Below, piece after piece: positions 6,388-12,506 of a stretch of DNA of 12,506 bases; within the stretch, counting starts at the first letter, position 1; each line of letters begins with the position of its first letter. This DNA is from Pseudomonadota bacterium (GTDB lineage Bacteria > Pseudomonadota > Alphaproteobacteria > Rhizobiales > Segnochrobactraceae), in contig JAEZMP010000248.1 of the NCBI GenBank assembly GCA_023442215.1, positions 1-12,506 of the forward strand, written 5' to 3'. Both the position numbers and the translations under genes were made by a program. The notes under the pieces are model-generated. The model searched no databases, was not told where the DNA came from, and worked only from the letters and a program-made list of their open reading frames with translations.

Positions 6388-7659
6388 TCACGGCGTCGCC
6401 ACCGCGCGCAGCCTCGCGTCGTCACGATCCGGCCAGACGGCCACGAGGTCATAGGTACCGTCGCCGAAGGCATAGCCGGCGGATGCCACCCGTCCGAGAT
6501 AGGTTGACGAGCGGATGGCCGGCTGCAGCGGCGTGGCGCTCGACGACACCCCGCCGGCGTTGGCACACGACGCGGTTCCGGCCCCGTTCCACGCCACGGC
6601 GGCGCCGAGCCCCGAGAGCGGCGAGCCGCTGCCCAGGGACGCATCGAGCGTGCCCGTACCGTCGAGCGAGGTCCTGATCGAGAGCGTGCTTCGGGCACCG
6701 ATGATCGGATGCGCCGGTCCGCCGAGCACCACCGGAAGATCGGACGACGACGTCCCCGTGCGGCGCGCCGTCATCCGGACCAGTACGGTGCCGGCACTCC
6801 CCTGCATCGCCGTCTCCAGCCCCGCCGGCAGGCGAAAGCTCTCGACGGTACGAGACGCAGCCGCCGTCGTGTCGCCGATCACGGGCGCATGGGGCGCGAA
6901 TGGCTGCTCGTAGAGCCCGGGCAGGATCAGATAGACGATCGCTCCGGCGGGAATCATGACCCGCATGGTCATGTTGGTCGCCGTCGGGGTTCCGCCGCCG
7001 GACTGATACTGGACCCAGTTCGGCGTCAGCGGAACGGAAACGGACGCCGAGGCATCGGCAAGCCGCAGATCGACGATCCCGGTGCCGCGCATCCAGGCCT
7101 GAACGCAGTGGACGTTGGTGTTGCCCACGGCCCCGTTGAAGGCGAGGATTGCAGTCGTCGTCCCGGCGGCATTGCTCACCTTGTAGACCATCCCGTTCGA
7201 GCAGACGGCGGAAAGCCCGGCCGCCGTCAGGGCCGTCCGGTCGTCCACGAGGGAAAGCACCGCGGAGGCATCGCCCCCCATGCTCAGCTGGGCGAGGTCG
7301 ACCGGGTTGTGCTTGCGGCAAAGCAGCTTGTTCGTCAGCGCGCTCTCCAGCACGAGGCGGCTGGCGCCGCCGACGTGGCTGAAGCGCGGCTGGTTGGCTG
7401 CGAGGTCCGCCCGCATCGCACCCCCGGCATCGAAATAGGGCCGTGTCGCCGTCGAGGCTGCCGCGAATTGCGCGAAGAACTCCGCCTCGCTCGCCGGCCG
7501 CGCCTTCGTGGGATCGGCTGTCGAGGGCAGCCAGTAGAGCCTGCGCCGGAAATCCGCGCCGGCGACGGAGCCCGCGAGGCCGCGGGCGGAGAGATAGGCC
7601 GAAAGACCCGGCGTTCCGCCGATGCCGATTCCGAGCCCGGTTCCAAGAACGATCGCCAT
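6388..7659 (-). CDS. Phage/GTA spike or fibre protein with carbohydrate-binding-like and LamG-like modules
   Basis: A 423-aa structural protein, probably a receptor- or capsule-binding head spike or fibre. The ATG (7657-7659) follows GGGGCAGG and lies 13 bases past the upstream stop. The short Gly-rich N-terminus MAIVLGTGLGIGIGGTPG is likely the anchor to the spike base. Residues 75-112 (YFDAGGAMRADL, QPRFSH, RLVLESALTNKLL) match the segment that precedes sugar-binding domains in many phage fibre proteins. Residues about 120-255 look like a beta-rich carbohydrate-binding module, closing with IPAGAIVYLILPGLYEQPF. From about 270 to the end a LamG/concanavalin-like domain is suggested by ESFRLPAG, the repeated beta segments and the final YDLVAVWPDRDDARLRAV. 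By position it could be the counterpart of GhsB (Rcc01080) of RcGTA; I cannot show sequence orthology by eye. A side-tail fibre is the alternative. Confidence 0.72.
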   Translation of the reverse strand: MAIVLGTGLGIGIGGTPGLSAYLSARGLAGSVAGADFRRRLYWLPSTADPTKARPASEAEFFAQFAAASTATRPYFDAGGAMRADLAANQPRFSHVGGASRLVLESALTNKLLCRKHNPVDLAQLSMGGDASAVLSLVDDRTALTAAGLSAVCSNGMVYKVSNAAGTTTAILAFNGAVGNTNVHCVQAWMRGTGIVDLRLADASASVSVPLTPNWVQYQSGGGTPTATNMTMRVMIPAGAIVYLILPGLYEQPFAPHAPVIGDTTAAASRTVESFRLPAGLETAMQGSAGTVLVRMTARRTGTSSSDLPVVLGGPAHPIIGARSTLSIRTSLDGTGTLDASLGSGSPLSGLGAAVAWNGAGTASCANAGGVSSSATPLQPAIRSSTYLGRVASAGYAFGDGTYDLVAVWPDRDDARLRAVATP

Positions 7660-7672
7660 CACGCCTGCCCCG

Positions 7673-7942
7673 TCACACCAGCCCGAGGAGATCGCCGGCG
7701 GTGGTCGCAGGCGCCCGCACGGCCCGCACGCGGACCGGAAGAACGGTCCCGCCCGGCACGTTCCTGAACAGCGCGGCGCCGCCGAAGCGGTCGACCACGG
7801 CGACGTCGCCGCCGGTGCCGACATAGAGCGCGCGCGTCACTTCGGGCAGTTCGTCGCTCGCGTGGGGCGTGATCGCGAAGATCGCGTCCGCCGGCCCCCC
7901 GAGGCTGGAGGCGGTCGCGGAATGGCGGTCGGATGCGGGCAT
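7673..7942 (-). CDS. Head spike base protein, RcGTA Rcc01079 (GhsA) family
   Basis: An 89-aa protein. The ATG at 7940-7942 is set by a strong GGAGGAA site 6 bases upstream; a longer frame to 8041 is Pro/Arg-rich and overlaps the preceding gene, so I reject it. The core pattern FAITPHASDELPEVTRALYV, then GTGGDVAVVD, then NVPGGTVLPVRVRAVRA followed by a Thr-Thr-Ala turn and DLLGLV is characteristic of the small spike base protein family named for R. capsulatus Rcc01079. In RcGTA this protein sits on the capsid and anchors the spike fibre that binds host capsule. The gene directly before the fibre gene (13-base gap) matches the base-then-fibre order expected. It lies 67 bases after the DUF2793 gene. 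Confidence 0.8.
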   Translation of the reverse strand: MPASDRHSATASSLGGPADAIFAITPHASDELPEVTRALYVGTGGDVAVVDRFGGAALFRNVPGGTVLPVRVRAVRAPATTAGDLLGLV

Positions 7943-8009
7943 GGCTGTTCCTCCGTTCGAAATTGCCGGTCGTCGAGGGGATGGGAGATCGGAAAGGCCG
8001 GGCGGCCGC

Positions 8010-8711
8010 TCAGGACAGCGGCGCATTCGGCAGGAGGGCATGGATGGCGACGCGCACCTTCCCGCCGGTGAAATTGCCGCCGGCCGCCGTCAGCCGCACC
8101 GGGGTCGGCGCGTAGAACGCGGTCGGGCCGATGACGCCGACATTGGTCGCACCCTGGGCGACGCCGAGGCCGCCGCCGAACTTGGCGGTGTCGCCGGCGA
8201 TGCCGCAGCTGTACGACGTCGCCCCCGCGACCGCCGCCGTGGTGCGGGTGGAGACGCCGATCACCACCGCCCGGTCCGGGATCGCGATCGCGGTGTTGAC
8301 GAAGCCGCCGGCGAGCGTGACTTCCTCCTCCAGCACGATCTCGGCGGTCGCCGCGCCGTGCGGGCTGATCGCCCGCGCCGTCGCCCAGCCCCGCAGCGGA
8401 TCGTAGAGCGCCAGCCGGCCCTCGTCGGCAATGAACGCCACCATGCCCCGGAACGGCGCACGAAAGGTCCAGGCGCCGCCGGACCAGAGCGCCAGCTTGC
8501 CGCCGGCGCCTGCCCACGCACCGGAGGCCCCGGCCGGAACGAGATAGCAAGCGCCCTCGGCCGGGCTTGCGGGCGGCGCGGCGGCCGTCGCGCTCGTCGC
8601 CACCGGCTGCGCGAACGCATCGAGCAGCGACAAGGCTTCGTTGACGGTCACATGCTTCTGCGCCTGCGCCGCTTCGATGAGCGGCAGCGCCAGACGGGGC
8701 GTCTCAGCCAT
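8010..8711 (-). CDS. DUF2793 domain-containing GTA/phage structural protein
   Basis: A 233-aa protein with the hallmark DUF2793 start: MAETPRLALPLIEAAQAQKHVTVNEAL, followed by GACYLVPAGASGAWAG, then a KLALWSGGAWTFRAPFRG segment with a W-rich beta motif and DPLRGW. The C-terminal half (about 125-233) is a Gly/Ala/Thr-rich beta domain (FVNTAIAIPDRAVVIGVSTRTTAA, SYSCGIAGDTAKFGGGLG). The gene overlaps the gp15 end by 8 bases (ATGGCTGA), with GGGAGGAG as a strong ribosome site inside gp15, which implies coupled translation. DUF2793 genes commonly follow gp15 in alphaproteobacterial GTA clusters and prophages. The role is probably baseplate or fibre related; the exact function is unknown. Confidence 0.88.
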   Translation of the reverse strand: MAETPRLALPLIEAAQAQKHVTVNEALSLLDAFAQPVATSATAAAPPASPAEGACYLVPAGASGAWAGAGGKLALWSGGAWTFRAPFRGMVAFIADEGRLALYDPLRGWATARAISPHGAATAEIVLEEEVTLAGGFVNTAIAIPDRAVVIGVSTRTTAAVAGATSYSCGIAGDTAKFGGGLGVAQGATNVGVIGPTAFYAPTPVRLTAAGGNFTGGKVRVAIHALLPNAPLS

Positions 8712-11700
8712 GGAAAATCTCCTCCCGGGGTGTGCCGGCGCCAGTGCCGGCCGCGACCTGCGCGACGCTGAAGCTGAGGCCCGCCGGCGGCGCGCCGAAA
8801 TCGGCGATCTGGAGGGCGGCGCTGTAGACCACGCGCGGCTCGCTCACGGTGAACCGCCGCAGGACCGACATCCCAGTGCCCGCGCGGATCTCGACGGTGT
8901 AGAGTTCGCTCTCCTCGCCGAGCGGCACGTCGCCGCCGCCCCAGTCGTCGCCGCCGATCCGCGTCCGGCGGACCCACGTGAGCGTCACGTCGCCGCTCGC
9001 GACCTCCCGCCGTCCGCGCAGGTGGACCGGGCTCAGCGGCCTCAGCCCGCGACCCGTGGCCGTCGCCGACAGCGCCGTCGCCGCCGGATCGTCGAGCGGC
9101 ACCGAAGGCGACATCACGCGGTATTCGAAGCTGCGGCCGATCTCGCCGCGCTCCATCGGCAGCGCGGCGAGCCGGTCGTCGATCAGCACCGCCGGCGCCC
9201 CGGCCGCATGGCCGGCCGCCATGGCGTCCTCGGTCCCGATCTGGGCGCGCAGCAGGCCGGAGAGTTCGTAGCGGCCGCTGCCCACCAGGGTCGCGGTCGC
9301 AAACTGCACCACCTCCCAGGTGCCGGCAGCGGAGCGGATCGCGAGGACGTTGCCGCCCGCGAGAACCTGCGCCGGCGGGAGCGACGACAGCGGCCCGGAG
9401 GTCTCCAGCCGAATGATCGTGCCCCGGTCCCAGCGCCCGACCGGGCCGGGTCCGACCGCGTCCGTCAGGAACCCGAACACCGCCGCCCGCTCGATCCGCG
9501 CCACCTCGGAAAAGCCGCTGCCGCCGACGGCCCGCATCACCGCGAGCGCGCCGAGCCAGGGCGTGGCCGTCGCCGCGATCCAGGGCCGCTGCGCGGCGAC
9601 CGCTTCCTTAAGGATCGGCAGGTCCAGGATCGCCACGGCGGGCGGGCCGCGCCCCGCCGGCGTCGCCGTCGCCCAGCCGCCGCCCGGGGAGCCACCGCCC
9701 CCTCCGCGCAGCACCCGCCGGTCGAGCGCCCGCGCGGTTACCCGGCGGTGGTCGGCATCCTCGATGTCCTCGATCACCGCCTCGCGTCCGGCGCCGCGCG
9801 CGGCGACCGCGATGACGTCGCCGGGCTCGAGGGCCATCAGCCCCGGCGGAAGGCGCAGCGTCACCCGGTCCCGCGCCGCCCCCGCGTCGTGCAGGCGGAT
9901 TTCCGCGGCCCGCCGGGCAACGCCCTCCTGCATCGCCGCCGCCAAATCCACCGTCTCCACCCGCCGGGTCGTCGCGATCGCCCGGCGTGCCGCGGCTGCG
10001 CCCGCCTGCAGGTCGCGCCCGGAATCGAGATAGGCGAACCGCACCTCGGCCGGCAGCTCGGATTCCTGCGTCCGCGTCCACGCCACGGCCGGCTCGCCGT
10101 CGTTTCCGGTCTCCACCAGATCGTCGTCGCCGAGGATCGCCGCCGGCCTCCGGTCGAGCCCGCGCACCAGCACCCGGTCGCCGCCATCGGCGAGCACGAA
10201 CCGGAAGGCGTCGGCGAGCGGCACGACGGAGTCCCGCAGCGACATCGGCCGGTCGACCAGATAGCCGTCGACCACCGTCTCCAGCCCGTCGATCGCCACA
10301 TCGGAAAAGCCGTGATCGGCGAAAAGCGTCTTCACGAGCCCGGCGAGCGAGGTGCTCCCCAGCCGCCCGGTCAGCCAGTGTCCCCGCTCCCAGTTCGGCC
10401 CGTCGGCCCAGATGTCCGTCAGGGCCGGAAAGGCGGGAAAGGGCCGCGCATCCCAGGTCCACACATGCATCGCGCCGATATCGACCATCCGCCTGCCGGT
10501 CGCGGGATGCACGGGATTGGCGCCGGCATCGAACCCAGGCGCCGCGGGGTCGAAATGCCCGATCAGCGCCTGCAGGTAGCGGCGCTGGATCGCATCGTCC
10601 CGCGCCCCGCTCGAGAAGTGAGGCACGGCCGATTCCGCAGATTTCGGGTCGACGAACACGTTCGGCTGGTTCGCGCCGCGGTCGATCGCCGGGCAGCCGA
10701 TCTCGGTGAACCAGATCGGCTTGGAGCCCGGCTCCCACCCCGTCGCCTCGGCGTTCTCGCTGCCGCCGGTGCGCTCGAAATGATGGTTCATCCACCAGCC
10801 GGCGATGTCCTTGTAGCGGAACACCCAGGGCTTGCCGTGGGCGCCGTCGGTGATCGGCGTGCGCACCGCCGCCGCCCGGTCGGCATCGTCAGCATAATAC
10901 CAGTCGTAGCCCTCGCCGCCGGCCACGTTCCCCGAGAGGTAGCCGAGGTCGTAGGTGGAACCCGCGACCGCGCCGTCGGGATGGTCTCCGTCGCGCCAGT
11001 CGGCAAGCGGCCAGTAGGCATCGAGGCCGATGGCGTCGATCGCCGCCGACGCCCACAGCGGGTCGAGGTGGAAGAACAGGTCGCCGCTGCCGTCGTCCGG
11101 CCGGTAGGTGGTGAACTCCGACCAGTCCGCGGCATAGGTCACCACCGGTCCGGTCCCCACCACGGCCCGCACATCGGCAGCGAGCGCGGTCAGCGCCTCG
11201 ACGAAGGGAAAGCGCGCCCGCGCGCTGCGCACCGTCGAAAGGCCGCGCATTTCCGAGGCGATCACGAACGCATCGACGCCGCCGGCGACAACCGAGAGAT
11301 GGGCGTAATGCAGCACCATCCGCCGCAGCGACCATTCCTCCGGCCCGTCATAGCGCACGGTCGCGGTGTCGGCCGTGAAGTCCATGCGGCCCGCGGTCCC
11401 GACGAAGGCCGCCACCTGCCCGGCCGCCGCCGCCGTCCCGTCCGGACTGCCCGCCCGGCCTCGCGCCGGATGCACCGCGATGCGCCCGCGCCAGGGAAAG
11501 GCGGCCTGTTCGTCGCCGCCATAGGGGTCTGGCAATCCGTTCCCGGCCGGCACGTCCATCAGCACGAACGGGTAGAGCGTCACCTTCAGGCCGCGCGCCC
11601 GGATGGCCCGGATCGCCGCGATCACCGTCTCGTCGGAGGGCGTGCCGCCATAGTTCGAGTTGCCGCCGGTGCGCGACACCTCGCTCGCGTCCGCGCGGGC

Positions 11701-12506
11701 GAGACCGGAGACGATCCAGTCGGCGCCGAGCGTCGCCCGCTCGCGGGTCTCGACCTTAGGCCGCAGTGTGCATTCGCCGGCCCGCAGATCGTCGCCGAAC
11801 CAGCCGACCACCAGCGCCACCCGCTCCAGATTGGGGCAGACCGCCTGCAACTCGTCGAGCGAGGCGTCGAGATCGGTCAGGTCCGAGGCGACATGGCGGT
11901 TCAACGCCGTGCCGCCGCCGAACCGCCATGTGGTCACCACCGGCGCCGGGTGGTATCCGAACTCGGTCGCGCCGGGGATCAGCGTCACCGCGCGGATCAT
12001 CGGCTCGAGATCGTCGACGACGCGGGTCACCTCGAACGAAAGCTGTGGCAGGCGATTGCCGTAATCGGCGAGCGGCAGGTTCTGGAACACCGCATAGGCC
12101 GTGCCGCGATAGGCCGGCGCGTGGCCCTGGAACACCACCGGCAGCACGTCGGCGCCCTGCCCCTCGTCGCCGTGATAGAGGCGCACGTTCGCCGTCGCGC
12201 GGTCGAGCGGCTTGCCGTCCGCCCAGATGCGGCCGATCCGCGTCACCGGCCCCTCGCAGATCGCCACCGCGAAATTCGCGGCATAGGAATAGGTGGTCGC
12301 CCCGGAAGGCGCGGCACCCTTGCCGCCGCTCGCCGTGGTCGCGGTCTCCGTGAACTGCGTCGCCCAGATCACCGTGCCCGACAGCCGCATCCGGCCGTAG
12401 ACCCGCGGCAGCGCCGTGCCCTCGGCCCCGCCCTGGAAGGCGACGCCGCCGAGCTGCGGCCCGTTGGCCGCCGGGCCGGAGAACAGCCGCTGGTCGACCG
12501 CAGCGC
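8704..12506 (-). CDS. GTA gp15-type baseplate/host-specificity protein with TIM-barrel-like domain (partial, N-terminus outside window)
   Basis: About 1,266 residues are visible; the frame stays open through 12506, so the start lies outside. Reading upstream of the Met at 12390 gives VDQRLFSGPAANGPQLGG and ALPRVYGRMRLSGTVIWATQ, the normal N-terminal pattern of gp15 (Rcc01698-like), so that Met is internal. Counting from it, the first conserved part has SYAANFAVAICEGPVTRIGRIWADGK (residues 35-60). The GTA TIM-barrel-like domain runs about 270-675 (LYPFVLMDVPAGNGLPDPYG, IDAIGLDAYWPLADWR, WFTEIGCPAIDRGANQPN, HVWTWDARPFPAFP). Phage-tail_3-like and C-terminal Rcc01698-like domains follow, separated by a Gly/Pro-rich linker near 9640-9725. 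In RcGTA the protein forms the central baseplate hub and is involved in host cell-wall interaction. The frame has no interruption. The TGA stop (8704-8706) overlaps the next ATG. Confidence 0.93.
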   Translation of the reverse strand, partial: AAVDQRLFSGPAANGPQLGGVAFQGGAEGTALPRVYGRMRLSGTVIWATQFTETATTASGGKGAAPSGATTYSYAANFAVAICEGPVTRIGRIWADGKPLDRATANVRLYHGDEGQGADVLPVVFQGHAPAYRGTAYAVFQNLPLADYGNRLPQLSFEVTRVVDDLEPMIRAVTLIPGATEFGYHPAPVVTTWRFGGGTALNRHVASDLTDLDASLDELQAVCPNLERVALVVGWFGDDLRAGECTLRPKVETRERATLGADWIVSGLARADASEVSRTGGNSNYGGTPSDETVIAAIRAIRARGLKVTLYPFVLMDVPAGNGLPDPYGGDEQAAFPWRGRIAVHPARGRAGSPDGTAAAAGQVAAFVGTAGRMDFTADTATVRYDGPEEWSLRRMVLHYAHLSVVAGGVDAFVIASEMRGLSTVRSARARFPFVEALTALAADVRAVVGTGPVVTYAADWSEFTTYRPDDGSGDLFFHLDPLWASAAIDAIGLDAYWPLADWRDGDHPDGAVAGSTYDLGYLSGNVAGGEGYDWYYADDADRAAAVRTPITDGAHGKPWVFRYKDIAGWWMNHHFERTGGSENAEATGWEPGSKPIWFTEIGCPAIDRGANQPNVFVDPKSAESAVPHFSSGARDDAIQRRYLQALIGHFDPAAPGFDAGANPVHPATGRRMVDIGAMHVWTWDARPFPAFPALTDIWADGPNWERGHWLTGRLGSTSLAGLVKTLFADHGFSDVAIDGLETVVDGYLVDRPMSLRDSVVPLADAFRFVLADGGDRVLVRGLDRRPAAILGDDDLVETGNDGEPAVAWTRTQESELPAEVRFAYLDSGRDLQAGAAAARRAIATTRRVETVDLAAAMQEGVARRAAEIRLHDAGAARDRVTLRLPPGLMALEPGDVIAVAARGAGREAVIEDIEDADHRRVTARALDRRVLRGGGGGSPGGGWATATPAGRGPPAVAILDLPILKEAVAAQRPWIAATATPWLGALAVMRAVGGSGFSEVARIERAAVFGFLTDAVGPGPVGRWDRGTIIRLETSGPLSSLPPAQVLAGGNVLAIRSAAGTWEVVQFATATLVGSGRYELSGLLRAQIGTEDAMAAGHAAGAPAVLIDDRLAALPMERGEIGRSFEYRVMSPSVPLDDPAATALSATATGRGLRPLSPVHLRGRREVASGDVTLTWVRRTRIGGDDWGGGDVPLGEESELYTVEIRAGTGMSVLRRFTVSEPRVVYSAALQIADFGAPPAGLSFSVAQVAAGTGAGTPREEIFHG

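Noticed and set aside
6709..7767. A 352-codon plus-strand frame opposite the fibre gene
   Set aside because: Arg-rich shadow with no domain. The minus strand encodes a coherent beta-rich structural protein.
6388..7824. A 478-codon version of the spike/fibre gene
   Set aside because: The added N-terminus overlaps the spike base gene in another frame and is Cys/Arg/Pro-rich. The ATG at 7659 gives a typical Gly-rich phage-protein start.

Overview
All genes that I can support in this window lie on the minus strand, so transcription runs from high to low coordinates. GC content is very high. The gene set and order (feuP/feuQ-type two-component genes directly upstream of ccmI-ccmE-ccmF, plus a gene-transfer-agent tail operon with a DUF2793 gene) point to an alphaproteobacterium, most likely of the Hyphomicrobiales (Rhizobiales). 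I cannot name the genus.

The window has three blocks, listed in transcription order. (1) Positions 12506 to 6388 are the distal end of a gene transfer agent (GTA) or prophage-like structural operon. It holds a long gp15-type baseplate/host-specificity protein with a TIM-barrel-like domain (N-terminus outside the window), a DUF2793 protein, a small protein of the RcGTA head-spike-base family (Rcc01079/GhsA type), and a 423-aa spike or fibre protein with an N-terminal anchor, a carbohydrate-binding-like middle and a LamG-like end. The genes are tightly packed, and a weak hairpin follows the last stop. (2) Positions 6162 to 3712 hold a three-gene signalling unit: a secreted PepSY-like small protein resembling FeuN, an OmpR-family response regulator (FeuP-like) and a membrane histidine kinase (FeuQ-like). 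(3) Positions 3439 to 1 hold a 17-kDa-surface-antigen-type lipoprotein gene, a 359-base intergenic region with two related inverted repeats, and the cytochrome c maturation genes ccmI, ccmE and ccmF. ccmF runs off the left edge, and ccmH would be expected beyond it.

The feuPQ-ccmIEF order is a known chromosomal arrangement in rhizobia (feuPQ next to cycHJKL), so blocks 2 and 3 look like ordinary core genome. The most interesting part is block 1. Genes for the head-spike module, which in Rhodobacter capsulatus lie away from the main GTA cluster, here sit directly behind gp15 and DUF2793 in what looks like one transcription unit. I saw no tRNA, rRNA, CRISPR array, transposase or integrase in the window.
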